In this document: positions 36,271 to 46,600 of the stretch, piece after piece
How the letters are laid out: every line of letters starts with the position of its first letter
How positions within the stretch are numbered: position 1 is the first letter of the stretch
Assembly (NCBI GenBank): GCA_905235085.1
Contig: CAJOKD010000014.1
Coordinates: 1-64,000, forward strand
Reading direction: 5' to 3'
From: an uncultured Bacteroidales bacterium
GTDB lineage: Bacteria; Bacteroidota; Bacteroidia; Bacteroidales; UBA932
DNA: 64,000 nucleotides
The notes under the pieces: model-generated
The model's input: only the letters and a program-made list of their open reading frames with translations
Told to the model about the DNA's origin: nothing
The model's database searches: none
Position numbers and translations under genes: made by a program

Positions 36271-38372
36271 AAAAGCTATTCAACCTGGCCCTTGTGGCTT
36301 TGCTTGTCTCCATCCCTCTCGGTGCCCAGATCCGAGGCTCCCACCAGGTAGAGCTGAAGAAATGGGAGTTCAGCAAGGACGGATACTCCTGGCGGGCAGT
36401 TACCATCCCTCATTCGTACAATGCGGAAGACGGGCATTCTCCTTCATATTACAGGGGGAAGGCCACATATCGCTGCGAATTCAAGGCAGGGGATGTGAAA
36501 AAATCTCATTTCCTTCTGTTCGAGGGGGCTGCACAGGCTGCCGTCGTAAAGGTGAACGGCGAGCAGGTCGCTGCGCATAAGGGTGGATATACTCCATTCA
36601 TCGTCGATATCGGGGAAGAACTCAGGAGGGGGACCAACAAGCTGGAGGTCATCTGCGACAACTCTGAGGATATCAACCTGGCTCCGGTCTCTTCCGATTT
36701 CAACAAGAACGGAGGTCTTCACGGCAGGGTCTGGCTCCTGGATATGGAAGACGTGTATTTCTCCCCTGAGAAATACGGTATGTACAGGATGAGGGTGGAG
36801 ACACCGGTGGTCAGCAAGAGGAAGATATCCACGGAGGTCAAGACAAGGATCGTCAACTCGGGGAACAAGGCTGCTGACATCCTGGTCAGGGTGGAACTCC
36901 TTGAAGCTGACGGGACGTTAGGCTACGAGGCCGACCGCGAAATCCGCGTCAAGGCTTTCTCCGAATATGAATTCAGCCACGATTTCCACGTCACCGGAAT
37001 CCGCTTCTGGGACGGTGTCAACGATCCGTATCTCTATACGATGCGCGTCACGATATTCAGGGGTGAGCGCGTTGTTGATGTCGCCGAGACCAAGGTAGGA
37101 TACCGCTCGATGGAGATGGATCCTGAAAGGGGATTCCTCCTGAACGGCAGGCCATACAAGCTTCGCGGCGTCGCGATGCACCAGGATATGGATGGAAAGG
37201 CTTCGGCCCTTGACAAGGAAGATTACCGGAGGGATTACCGGATGGTCAAGGAACTTGGAGCCAACTTCCTTCGCCTTGCACACTATCCTCACAACGACTA
37301 TGCTTTCAGGCTTTGTGATTCCCTCGGCATAATCGTCCAGACGGAGGTGCCGTGGGTCAACGTTTGTGGAACTAAGGCCAAACAGCTGTACTTCAATAAT
37401 ATCCAGCACCAGATGAAGGAGATGGTCACCAATCTGTTCAACCATCCGAGCATCGCTTTCTGGGGAATGTGGAACGAACTGGACACCTGGGGGAACAGCA
37501 ATGAACTCCAGGGTGAATTCGATTCTGAGAAGGTCCTCTACCAGACCAAGAAACTCTACAAGATGGCGAAGCAGCTCGATCCGTACCGTTTCATAGGATT
37601 CACGGACGATTCCCGTCTTTCCCGTGAAGGTTATCCTATGCTGACCGGAGATTTCTGTTCCCAGAACATCTATTTCGGTTGGTATTACAGTCCGAATGAC
37701 TTCTCGACCATCGTCAGCGAGATGGAGAAGGTCAAGGAAAAGTGGGGAGGCAAGCCGGTCAATGTCAGCGAGTACGGAGTGGGCAACAATCCTTTCTGCC
37801 ACGTTTGGGATCAGGATGAGGCTGTGCGTGACCCGGACAATGATTCCCGCCACTATGAGGAGTATGCCAACAAGTTCCACGAAGCATATGTCCGGAAGCT
37901 TTCGCAGATGCCTTGGCTCAATTTCACGTCCGTATGGGTGATGTTCGATTTCCCTGTCGCCAACCGTCAGGAAGGCTATATGGACTCTGACGACGGTGTC
38001 AAGTTCACTCGGAACGGTGACCGGAAGTATATGAACGACAAGGGTTTGGTTACCCGCGACAGAAAGACCAGGAAAGATGTGTTCTATCTTTACAAGTCTT
38101 TGTGGAACAAAGAGGAGACCACCGTTTACATCACCTCCAGGAGGCTCAGGTATTATCCTTCCGGGGAGAGATTAAACATAAAGGTCTACAGCAACGCAAA
38201 GTCTCTGACCCTGTACCAGAACGACGATATCGTGGCGAAGCTTACAGGTCCGGATGAATTCGCCGGAGTCGTGTGGACTTTCCCTTCCGTGTATTTGAAG
38301 ACATACCAGGATACGTTCAAGGTGGTCGCTGACGACGGCACCACTGACGTGGTTACATATTACCGGAAGTAG
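36267..38372 (+). CDS. GH2 family beta-glycosidase (beta-galactosidase-like), secreted
   Basis: A 701-residue protein with a signal peptide (about 1-19). The order is an N-terminal jelly-roll sugar-binding domain, an immunoglobulin-like domain and a TIM barrel. The acid/base is E404 in MWNELDTWG and the nucleophile E502 in VNVSEYGVG. The LRLAHYPHND motif lies before the barrel core. It is shorter than LacZ, like many Bacteroidota GH2 enzymes. The exact sugar (beta-galactoside, beta-mannoside or beta-glucuronide) cannot be decided. It is coupled to the nucleotidase pair by ATGA and converges with the LolE-like gene, overlapping by 20 nt. Confidence 0.9.
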   Translation: MKKLFNLALVALLVSIPLGAQIRGSHQVELKKWEFSKDGYSWRAVTIPHSYNAEDGHSPSYYRGKATYRCEFKAGDVKKSHFLLFEGAAQAAVVKVNGEQVAAHKGGYTPFIVDIGEELRRGTNKLEVICDNSEDINLAPVSSDFNKNGGLHGRVWLLDMEDVYFSPEKYGMYRMRVETPVVSKRKISTEVKTRIVNSGNKAADILVRVELLEADGTLGYEADREIRVKAFSEYEFSHDFHVTGIRFWDGVNDPYLYTMRVTIFRGERVVDVAETKVGYRSMEMDPERGFLLNGRPYKLRGVAMHQDMDGKASALDKEDYRRDYRMVKELGANFLRLAHYPHNDYAFRLCDSLGIIVQTEVPWVNVCGTKAKQLYFNNIQHQMKEMVTNLFNHPSIAFWGMWNELDTWGNSNELQGEFDSEKVLYQTKKLYKMAKQLDPYRFIGFTDDSRLSREGYPMLTGDFCSQNIYFGWYYSPNDFSTIVSEMEKVKEKWGGKPVNVSEYGVGNNPFCHVWDQDEAVRDPDNDSRHYEEYANKFHEAYVRKLSQMPWLNFTSVWVMFDFPVANRQEGYMDSDDGVKFTRNGDRKYMNDKGLVTRDRKTRKDVFYLYKSLWNKEETTVYITSRRLRYYPSGERLNIKVYSNAKSLTLYQNDDIVAKLTGPDEFAGVVWTFPSVYLKTYQDTFKVVADDGTTDVVTYYRK

Positions 38373-39582
38373 ATATGTTCCTCCTGACCGGGATCAGGGC
38401 TATCAGGTAACCTATGACCGCCACTCCGGCCACCGTGACCAGGACGTCACCCCACTGGAGTATCACCGGGTAGGCGCTTACCAGGAAGTTCCCTGGCATC
38501 TTTATGAAGCCGAATCTTTGTTGCAGGAGTGCGAAGCCTATTCCTGCAACGAGGCCTGCGGCTAGTCCGAGCAGGGAGATCAGCCACCCTTCCAGAGTGA
38601 AGGTCTTGCGGAGCATACTGTCCGTGGCACCCAGGCTGCGGAAGGTCTCGATGTCTTCTTTCTTCTCGATGATCAGCATCGTCAGGCTTCCGAATATGTT
38701 GGAAGCGATGATGATAATGATGAATATCAGGATGAGGTATATCGCAGCCTTCTCGTAGCGCATCATCTTGTAAAGGGAGGGATTCTGACGGTATCTGTCC
38801 AGCACCTTGAAATCAGGTCCCATAATCTTGCTTACGGATTTTATGGCCTTCTTGAGAGCCTTCGGAGAGGAAGGATCCGAGAGACGGATCTCGATGCCGG
38901 AGACTTCGTCCTCATATCCCAGGAGCTGCCTCATCTTCTCGAGCGGGAGGATCATCAGCTCTTCGTCTATCTGCTGGTTGACAGTAAATATTCCTGAAGG
39001 ACGGGCACGTACCGACTCTATCGATGCGGCAGGATTGGCGAGTGAGAAGTTCCTGTCCCTCCTTGGGAAGTAAATCTCTGCAGATGAGAGGAATGCAGGA
39101 TTCATCCCCATCTTGTATGCGAGTCCGGCTCCGACCACTACCTGCGGCAGGTCTCCCTTGTGAAGCGAGAACGTACCGCTGGTCATATGGCCTGCAAGAG
39201 GCGATTCGTTCTCGTAGTTCTCGTCCACTCCCTTGGCCTTGGCAATTCCCTGATGTTCTTCATAGTCCACGAATACGTTTTCCTGGAGCACTAGGTAGCA
39301 TTCCTTGATGGACGGATCGTCCCTCAGGCTCTGGAGCACTGACTCGTCTGGAGTGAATACCTTGCCTTTCGCAGGGCTTACCAGTATGTCCGGCTCGACG
39401 TTGCTCAAGGTGGATTTAACCAGCTCGTCGAATCCGTTGTAAACTGACAGTATTATGATCAGGGCGGCCGTGCCTATGGCCATGCCGATGGCACTGATCG
39501 CGGAGATGATGTTTATCACATTGTGTGATTTCTTCGCGAACAGGTACCTTCCAGCTATGAACCAAGGCAAGTTCACCGTCAT
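38353..39582 (-). CDS. LolE/LolC-like lipoprotein-release ABC permease
   Basis: A 409-residue inner-membrane permease. One helix lies near residues 22-46, then a periplasmic domain (about 47-270), then three C-terminal helices (about 280-400) that form the FtsX domain. ATDSMLRKTFTLEGWLISLLG matches the FtsX-family coupling region. This topology is that of LolC/E, which move lipoproteins from the inner membrane to LolA. The ATPase (LolD) is not adjacent. It overlaps glnS by 4 nt and is translated after it. Confidence 0.88.
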   Translation of the reverse strand: MTVNLPWFIAGRYLFAKKSHNVINIISAISAIGMAIGTAALIIILSVYNGFDELVKSTLSNVEPDILVSPAKGKVFTPDESVLQSLRDDPSIKECYLVLQENVFVDYEEHQGIAKAKGVDENYENESPLAGHMTSGTFSLHKGDLPQVVVGAGLAYKMGMNPAFLSSAEIYFPRRDRNFSLANPAASIESVRARPSGIFTVNQQIDEELMILPLEKMRQLLGYEDEVSGIEIRLSDPSSPKALKKAIKSVSKIMGPDFKVLDRYRQNPSLYKMMRYEKAAIYLILIFIIIIIASNIFGSLTMLIIEKKEDIETFRSLGATDSMLRKTFTLEGWLISLLGLAAGLVAGIGFALLQQRFGFIKMPGNFLVSAYPVILQWGDVLVTVAGVAVIGYLIALIPVRRNISTSGNM

Positions 39583-41231
39583 TCAGGTTTGTAAGAATCC
39601 TTCAGCGCTGTGGTCTTGTTGAATACGGCTTTCTCCGGGGTGCTGTCCGGGTCCTTGAAATAGTATCCGGTACGTTCGAACTGGACTGCTATGCCCGAGT
39701 TGTCTTCCAGCAGGGCAGGCTCGGCCAGACCCTTGACTATGGTGAGTGACTCCGGATTGAGGTAATCCTTGTAGTCCTTCCCTTCCTCGATGGAATTCAT
39801 ATCTTCCTTCAGGAAGAGCCGGTCGTAGTTGCGGATCTCTATCTCGCGTGCGAAGTCTTCCGACACCCAGTGGATGGTGCCTTTCACGGAACGCCATTCA
39901 CCGCCTCCCGGCCTCGTTGCAGGGTCGTAGGTGCACTTCAGCTCCACTACATTGCCTTCGGCGTCCTTGACGACCTCCTCGCATTTGATGATGTAGGTGT
40001 ATTTCAACCTGACTTCTCCATCCGGCTTCAGGCGGAAGAACTTCTTCGGAGCATCCTCCATAAAGTCGTCGCGTTCGATGTAGATCACACCGGTAAGAGG
40101 AACCTTGCGGGTGGCTCCCTCCGGATCGGCAGGGTTCAGAGGGCAGTCGAACCATTCGACCTTTCCTTCCTCCCAGTTCGTCAAGGTTACTTTCAATGGC
40201 TTCTGTACGACCATATATCTGTTGGACCTGGCGTTGAGGTCCTGGCGGACGCACCATTCGAGAAGCTGGATGTCCATCATCTGGTCACGCTTGGAGACTC
40301 CGATCTTGTCGCAGAACATCTTGAGGGCTTCCGGAGTGTAGCCGCGGCGCCTTACGCCGCAGAGGGTAGGCATCCTCGGGTCGTCCCATCCGGCCACGAG
40401 TCCTTTCTGCACGAGTTCCAGCAGCTTTCTCTTGCTCATAAGAGTGTAGGTGAGGTTGAGCCTTGCGAATTCGTACTGGTGGCTCGGCCATATCCCCAGG
40501 GTCTGGATGAACCAGTCGTACAGCGGCCTGTGCACGTCGAACTCCAGGGTACAGATGGAGTGGGTGATATGCTCTATGGAGTCGCACTGGCCGTGCGTGA
40601 AATCATACATCGGATAGATGCACCACTTGTCGCCCGTGCGGTGATGGGAAGCGTGCTTGATCCTGTAAAGCAGCGGATCGCGGAACATCATATTCGGGGA
40701 AGCCATATCGATCTTCGCGCGGAGGACCTTCTCCCCGTCGGCATATTTGCCGGCCTTCATTTCCCTGAGGAGCTGGAGGTTCTCTTCCACGCTGCGGTTC
40801 CTGTACGGGCTCTCCTTGCCGGGAGTGTCCACGGTGCCGCGGCCCTTGCTGATTTCTTCCTGGGTCTGGTCGTCCACGTAGGCAAGACCCCTCTTCACAA
40901 GGTCTTCGGCCCATTCGTAGAGCTGGTCGAAATAGTCGGAAGCATAGAGCTCCTTGTCCCAGTGGAACCCCATCCAGCTGATGTCTTCCTTGATGGCATC
41001 GACGTATTCGGTGTCCTCCTTGGTCGGATTGGTGTCGTCGTAACGGAGGTTGGTCTTGCCGCCGTATTTTTCCGCCAGTCCGAAGTTTATGCACAGGCTC
41101 TTCGCGTGTCCCAGGTGGAGATATCCGTTAGGCTCCGGGGGGAACCGTGTCATAACACTGTCAACCTTTCCGGACCTGAGGTCCTCTTCAATGATCTCTT
41201 CGAGGAAATTCAGTTTTTTCGTCTCTTCCAT
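39579..41231 (-). CDS. glnS: Glutamine--tRNA ligase
   Basis: A 550-residue class I aminoacyl-tRNA synthetase. The HIGH-type motif is in PPEPNGYLHLGHA and the KMSKS-type motif is LMSKRK. Specific family segments include RYDDTNPTKE and the anticodon-binding beta-barrels at the C terminus (DFMEDAPKKFFRL). Length matches GlnRS and not GluRS. A good promoter lies just upstream, inside the 3' end of the epimerase gene. Confidence 0.97.
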   Translation of the reverse strand: MEETKKLNFLEEIIEEDLRSGKVDSVMTRFPPEPNGYLHLGHAKSLCINFGLAEKYGGKTNLRYDDTNPTKEDTEYVDAIKEDISWMGFHWDKELYASDYFDQLYEWAEDLVKRGLAYVDDQTQEEISKGRGTVDTPGKESPYRNRSVEENLQLLREMKAGKYADGEKVLRAKIDMASPNMMFRDPLLYRIKHASHHRTGDKWCIYPMYDFTHGQCDSIEHITHSICTLEFDVHRPLYDWFIQTLGIWPSHQYEFARLNLTYTLMSKRKLLELVQKGLVAGWDDPRMPTLCGVRRRGYTPEALKMFCDKIGVSKRDQMMDIQLLEWCVRQDLNARSNRYMVVQKPLKVTLTNWEEGKVEWFDCPLNPADPEGATRKVPLTGVIYIERDDFMEDAPKKFFRLKPDGEVRLKYTYIIKCEEVVKDAEGNVVELKCTYDPATRPGGGEWRSVKGTIHWVSEDFAREIEIRNYDRLFLKEDMNSIEEGKDYKDYLNPESLTIVKGLAEPALLEDNSGIAVQFERTGYYFKDPDSTPEKAVFNKTTALKDSYKPE

Positions 41232-41254
41232 CTTTCTTGTATGAATATAACTTA

Positions 41255-41285
41255 CAAAAGTACAAAAAAGCCTGAAATCTTACAA
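41255..41285 (-). promoter_or_regulatory. Promoter of glnS (-33 TTG, -7 TACTTTTG)
   Basis: On the minus strand -7 is 41262-41255 and -33 TTG is 41285-41283, separated by 20 nt, a near-ideal Bacteroidota geometry. The predicted start is near 41250, a leader of about 19 nt. Confidence 0.7.
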
Positions 41286-42452
41286 TCTGGCCAGCATTTC
41301 CAGGCACATTCTCCCATTGTGGTACGGGCATTTCCAGAATCCGGCGCGGTCGTCAGTGAGATTCACAGTCCCGTCCGCCCTGACACTCCAGTACCATTCT
41401 CCATCCGGACAGATGATATTATGCCGGATGAAGTTCCATTGGGCTGCCGCCCTCTCCAGCCATCTCGCGTCGCCGCTCAGTCCGTACTGGTCCACGCAGC
41501 CCACCACGGTTTCGGCCTGGACCCACCAGTGCCTGTCTGCATCCTTATGGCCTGATACCGGGTCATATTCATATATCATCCCTCCTTCCGGAGACCATCC
41601 TTCAAGGGATGCTTCGGCTATCTTCCTGCTCGCGGAATCCACCTTTCCTTTCAAGATCGAGTCTCCAAGGACGTCCGCAGCTTCCCTGAGCAGCCAGGAG
41701 GCTTCGATGTCGTGACCGTAGGAAACCATCGTGGAGCGGGGTGTCCAGTCGTCTCCGAAAAAGAGTCCCAGGTGTCCGTCTTCTCTGACTATGCGGTTTA
41801 TGAATATCCTTATGAGGTTCGCCAGCCTGTCGTGCAGCCCTCCGTCCTTCCATATCCGGTAGAGGTTGGTGTACCCTTCCAGGATATGCAGGTGGGTGTT
41901 CATCGTCTTGGAATCGTTCTGGTCCTTCTCCGAGAGGCGGACGTCCTCGATGGGACTCCAGTCCCTGCCGCAGGCTTCGCCGTATCCGTCGTGGACGTCA
42001 TCGTAGCTATGCCTCTCCAGGCACTCGTAGAAAGACTTGGCGAGTTCCAGGGCCTCTTCCGTCCCGGTCGCGCGGTAATATTCGGAAAGTCCGTAGATGG
42101 CGAAGGCTATGGCATAAAACTGCTTCCTTGTGTCCTTGGGCGAACCGTCGGGGTTGAGGCTCCAGAAAGTTCCACCATATTCCTTGTCAGTGAACAAGTC
42201 CCTTATCTGCGAATACGCCCTTACGGCCGTGTCCAGGTACTCCTCCTTGCCAAGCACCCTCCCTGCTGCGGCGAAAGTCCAGAGGATCCTGGCGTTCAGG
42301 ATCGTCCCTTTCTCAGCACCTTCCACGAGGTTGCCGTGGCCGTCGATCCTGCCGTGGAAGCCCCCGGAAGGGTCCTTCATCTTCTCCATCCAGAAAGGAA
42401 GTATGTCGCTTTCCAGCTCGTTCTGGAAGCTGTTTCTTTGGAATTGTTGCAT
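41280..42452 (-). CDS. AGE-family 2-epimerase (probable mannobiose/cellobiose 2-epimerase)
   Basis: A 390-residue cytosolic (alpha/alpha)6-barrel enzyme. Family catalytic and substrate residues are seen in GHDIEASWLL (His with a nearby Glu) and HWWVQAETVVG, with FHGRIDGHGN at the N terminus. Cellobiose 2-epimerases of about 390 residues convert mannobiose to mannosylglucose, the substrate of the GH130 phosphorylase at the far end of this locus. N-acylglucosamine 2-epimerase is the alternative, but the presence of GH26 and GH130 argues for the mannobiose role. It is divergent from the AraC-type regulator. Confidence 0.88.
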   Translation of the reverse strand: MQQFQRNSFQNELESDILPFWMEKMKDPSGGFHGRIDGHGNLVEGAEKGTILNARILWTFAAAGRVLGKEEYLDTAVRAYSQIRDLFTDKEYGGTFWSLNPDGSPKDTRKQFYAIAFAIYGLSEYYRATGTEEALELAKSFYECLERHSYDDVHDGYGEACGRDWSPIEDVRLSEKDQNDSKTMNTHLHILEGYTNLYRIWKDGGLHDRLANLIRIFINRIVREDGHLGLFFGDDWTPRSTMVSYGHDIEASWLLREAADVLGDSILKGKVDSASRKIAEASLEGWSPEGGMIYEYDPVSGHKDADRHWWVQAETVVGCVDQYGLSGDARWLERAAAQWNFIRHNIICPDGEWYWSVRADGTVNLTDDRAGFWKCPYHNGRMCLEMLARL

Positions 42453-42479
42453 TGTTGTCTGATTATCAATGTATTAATA

Positions 42480-42487
42480 CAAAGATA
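42480..42487 (-). promoter_or_regulatory. -7 element (TATCTTTG) of the 2-epimerase gene
   Basis: An exact TAnnTTTG match 28 nt from the ATG on the minus strand. No -33 TTG at the expected spacing, which would fit a promoter needing an activator. Confidence 0.6.
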
Positions 42488-42572
42488 CCATTTATCGGCC
42501 AATTATGGTCGAATCGAAGGCCAATCCATCAAAAATATGTTAAAAATGTATAATGATCAGGAACAAAATCGT

Positions 42573-42580
42573 ATATTTGG
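42573..42580 (+). promoter_or_regulatory. -7 element (TATATTTG) of the AraC-type regulator gene
   Basis: An exact TAnnTTTG match 22 nt before the ATG. No -33 TTG is present. The leader just downstream contains the pair GCTAAA and ATACTA, which are reverse complements of pieces of the shared SusC/GH26 promoter block. Confidence 0.55.
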
Positions 42581-42601
42581 TGCTAAATAATACTAAAACT
42601 G

Positions 42602-43477
42602 ATGTCCCAAGTCCTTTCCGAGATATGTGGCCTTTCCCAAGGCGACTGCTTCTATATAGTCGAACGTCACAAGACTGAGTTTACCTACCCTTTGCACAGG
42701 CACAGGGAGTATGAGCTCAATTTCATCCAGAACGGGGCCGGTGTCCGCCGAGTGATCGGCGACAGCGTCGAGACGATAGGGGACTACGAGCTCGTCTTGA
42801 TTACCGGGGAGAACCTGGAGCACGTTTGGGAGCAGGGGACTTGCAAATCGCCTGATATAAGGGAGATTACAATACAGTTCTCACCGGAGTTGTTCGCAGG
42901 CAGCCTGCTCGAGCGGAACCAGTTCACCAGCATAAACAGGATGTTTTCCAGGGCCACCCACGGCCTTGCCTTCCCCCTTGAATCCATAATCAAGGTGTAT
43001 GGCTACATCGACGGCCTGGCCAACGAAAAAGACTCGTTCAAGCAGTTTATGAACTGCCTGATGATGCTCTATGAACTGTCCAAATGCGATGCTAAGGAAC
43101 TCGCCAGCAGTTCATTCGCGAATACTCCCCGGGATGCAGAAAGCCGCCGCGTCCTGAAGGTCAAGGAATATATCAACGAGCATTATGCTGAGGAACTTAC
43201 ACTGCCTCAGCTGGCTTCCGTGGTGGGAATGAGTCCGAGTTCTTTCAGCCGCTTCTTTAAGATGCGGACAGGGAAGACCTTGTCGTCATATCTGAGCGGT
43301 ATCAGGCTTGGAAACGCCGCTCGTGCCCTGGTTGATACAACTGCCACGGTATCAGAGATTTGCTATTCCTGCGGATTCAACAACCTGTCCAATTTCAACC
43401 GGGTTTTCAAAGCCAGGAGGGGGATGACGCCTCACGAGTTCCGTTCGATGTACAAGAAGAAAAAGGTCATCGTATAA
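42602..43477 (+). CDS. AraC family transcriptional regulator with cupin sensor
   Basis: A 291-residue protein. The N-terminal cupin-like domain has PLHRHREYELNFI and TGENLEHVW. The C-terminal double helix-turn-helix has LPQLASVVGMSPSSFSRFF, VSEICYSCGFNNLSNF and the terminal GMTPHEFR signature. It lies divergent from the epimerase gene and directly upstream of susC, so it is the likely local regulator of the mannan locus. By family the cupin binds a sugar and the HTH pair contacts two half-sites. It is the most likely binder of the 25-nt block shared by the SusC and GH26 promoters. No hybrid two-component or ECF regulator is present in the window. Confidence 0.92.
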   Translation: MSQVLSEICGLSQGDCFYIVERHKTEFTYPLHRHREYELNFIQNGAGVRRVIGDSVETIGDYELVLITGENLEHVWEQGTCKSPDIREITIQFSPELFAGSLLERNQFTSINRMFSRATHGLAFPLESIIKVYGYIDGLANEKDSFKQFMNCLMMLYELSKCDAKELASSSFANTPRDAESRRVLKVKEYINEHYAEELTLPQLASVVGMSPSSFSRFFKMRTGKTLSSYLSGIRLGNAARALVDTTATVSEICYSCGFNNLSNFNRVFKARRGMTPHEFRSMYKKKKVIV

Positions 43478-43486
43478 GCGATTATT

Positions 43487-43540
43487 TGCAATATTTAGCA
43501 AAATAGTATTTGTTTGCGATTGTCAGTCTGCGTAATTTTG
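43487..43540 (+). promoter_or_regulatory. SusC promoter with shared upstream block
   Basis: -33 TTTG is at 43509-43512 and -7 TAATTTTG at 43533-43540, 20 nt apart. Positions 43492-43516 are identical to 61229-61253 upstream of the GH26 gene, with further matches on both sides. The predicted start near 43545 leaves a leader of about 90 nt before susC. The rest of the 158-nt gap 43478-43635 is AT-rich with no gene. Confidence 0.75.
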
Positions 43541-43635
43541 TATCCTGACAATAATATATAATTTGTGTCGCAACAACTGCATAATCATATTAATACTCAA
43601 TATTGTTCATTAATCATTAACCCAAATTCAGTAAC

Positions 43636-46600
43636 ATGAAAAGTAAGCTATTTACTTTGATGATTGCGCTGATGATCGGTGTGGCAGCGATGGCACAGAA
43701 CGTCAAGGTGACCGGTACGGTAACGGACGCTCTCGGACCTGCAATCGGTATGAGCGTAGTCGAGCAGGGTACCACCAACGGTACCATTACCGATATGGAC
43801 GGTCATTTCGAGCTGTTGGTCGCTCCCGGCGCAACTCTCGAGATCGGAGGTATCGGTTACAAGACTCAGCTGATTCCTGTCGGGGACCGTACGGTCTTCG
43901 ATGTGGTACTGGAAGAGGACAACGAACTTCTCGATGAAGTCGTGGTCGTCGGTTACGGTACCCAGAAGAAGAAACTCGTTACGGGTTCCACCATCCAGGT
44001 AAAGGGAGACGATCTTGTAAAGCTTAATTCCACCAATGCTCTCGGTGCGATGCAGTCATCTTCCCCTGGTGTGCAGATCATGCAGACTTCAGGTCAGCCT
44101 GGTGAAGGATTCAACGTCGCGATCCGTGGTATGGGTACTACGGGTGACTTCGCTCCTCTGTATGTAATCGATGGTGTGACCGGTGGCAGCATCAGCTCGC
44201 TGAATGCCTCTGACATCGAATCCATCGACATCCTCAAGGACGCAGCATCCTGTGCCATCTACGGTGCCCGTGGTGCTAACGGTGTCGTACTCATCACCAC
44301 CAAGCAGGGCAAGGCTGGAAAGTATCAGGTGACCTATGACGGCTACTTTGGCTGGCAGAACTCTCCTACGATGGTCGAGCTCCTCGATGCCAAGCAGTAT
44401 ATGGCGGTCGAGAATATGGTATCGGTCAACAATGGAGGTTCTCCTATCGATTGGGCAGGCATCCTGGACGCAGACCTTTACAACAGCATCCAGAACGGTT
44501 CCTTCACCGGCACCAACTGGCTTGAGACCATCCACAATCCGAACGCCCCTATCTCTAACCACGCTGTCAATATCGTGGGAGGTAGCGAGCTGTCGAAGTT
44601 CTCCGCCGGTATCAGCTACACCGGCCAGGAAGGTATCTTCGGATATCCTTGCCAGTCGGATTACAAGCGTACGACCGTGCGTCTGAATTCCGACCATGTG
44701 CTCCTCCGCAAGGACGACCTGGATGTCATCACCTTTGGTGAGAACATGACCTACGTCTACAGCGTCAAGCAGGGTATCGGTATCGGCAACCAGTATTGGA
44801 ACGATATTTCCAACGCACTCCGTGCAAACCCTATCGTCCCTCTCTATGGCGCCGACGGTGAATATTCTGATTTCGACGACCTGCAGAAGACCGGCCTCTG
44901 GACTCTGAACAGCTACACCAACAACCCTGTTCTCGCATTGGTCAAGTCCTCTCGCGGTAACAACAATTCCCAGAGCCATGGACTGAACCTCTCTGCCCAC
45001 CTCCTCGTGCAGCCTGTCAAGGATCTCGTATGGAGAAGCCAGTTCAACTTCAAGCAGTCCGCCAGCTCCTACCGTCAGTATGGAATGACCTACCAAGCTA
45101 CCAACTACGACTTCAGCTCGACTGATGCAGTAAGCCAGAACGCTTCCGTGGGCTGGCAGTGGTCTTGGGAAAATACCGTGAACTACAAGTTCACCCTTGC
45201 TGAGAACCATCATTTCGATGCTCTCGTAGGTTCCACCATAGAGAAGAACGGATTCGGTGAAAGCGTAGGTGCAGGCAATTCCAACGGCGCATGGCCGAAC
45301 CAGTGGAAATATGCCTATGTAGGCAACATGACCGGAACGCCTACCATCTCCGACATCTCCGGATCGACCTGGGGTGACTGGGGACTGGCTTCCTTCTTCG
45401 GCCGTGTCAACTATGACTATGCCGAGAAGTACATGCTTTCCCTCATCCTCCGTCGTGATGGATCTTCCAACTTCGCAAGGGGACACCGCTGGGGCACCTT
45501 CCCTTCAATCTCCGCAGGTTGGGTGATCACCAACGAAGACTGGTTCGACTTCAAGGGAGTCGACTTCCTGAAACTCCGTGGAAGCTGGGGACAGAACGGT
45601 AACTGCAACGTCAGCAACTTCCAGTATCTTGCAACCGTGAACCTTACCGCCGACGACGGTGGCTACGCATTCGGTCACGGTGGCCTGTCGGTATATGACC
45701 AGGGTATCTACGCAGACACCCTCGCAAATGAGGACATCACCTGGGAGACTTCCGAGCAGATCGACCTCGGTTTTGACGCACGCTTCTTCAGGAGCAGGCT
45801 CAACGCCACCTTCGACTGGTACAGGAAGGCTACCAAGGACTGGCTCGTCAATGCTCCGGTAATGGGACACTTCGGTGCCAATGCTCCTTACATCAACGGT
45901 GGTGACGTGGTCAACAAGGGTGTTGAGTTCGCTCTGAACTGGAACGACGCCATCAACCCTGATTTCTCTTATAATATTGGTGTCAACTTCGCTCACAACA
46001 CCAACGAGGTTACCCGTATCGCTAACGATGAGGGAATCATCCACGGCCAGGGCAGCGTCGTCCAGGGTATCGCAGAGCTTTACCGTGCTCAGGTAGGCTA
46101 TCCTATCGGTTACTTCTGGACCTACAAGACCGACGGCGTGTTCCAGAATCAGGCTGAGATCGATGCTTGGAAGGCTTCAGGCAAGGGCACCATCGTGGAC
46201 ACCCCTGTTCCTGGTGACCTCAAGTTCGTCGACCTCAATGGAGACGGTGTCATTGATGACAACGACAAGACCATGACCGGTGATCCTAATCCTGATTTCA
46301 CTGCAGGTCTCAACCTGTCAGTTTATTTCCACGGATTCGACTTCGCAGTGTCCGGTTACGGAATGTTCGGCCAGCAGGTGTTCCGCGCCCTGAGGCGTTA
46401 CTCAGATAGCCAGTGGGACAACTACACCACTGAGGTGTACAACTTCTGGCACGGAGAAGGCACTACCAACAAGTATCCTCGCCTTGTCCCTGGAACGAAC
46501 TATAACTACATCAACAATTCTGATATCTTCGTCGAGGACGCTGACTTCTTCAGGATCCAGACCATTACCCTCGGCTATGATTTCAAGCGAATCTGGAAGA

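Noticed and set aside
39870..41555. A 561-residue open frame on the plus strand.
   Set aside because: It is antisense to glnS and part of the epimerase gene, with no family features.
44089..45486. A 465-residue open frame on the minus strand.
   Set aside because: It is antisense to susC, whose codons and motifs are unambiguous.
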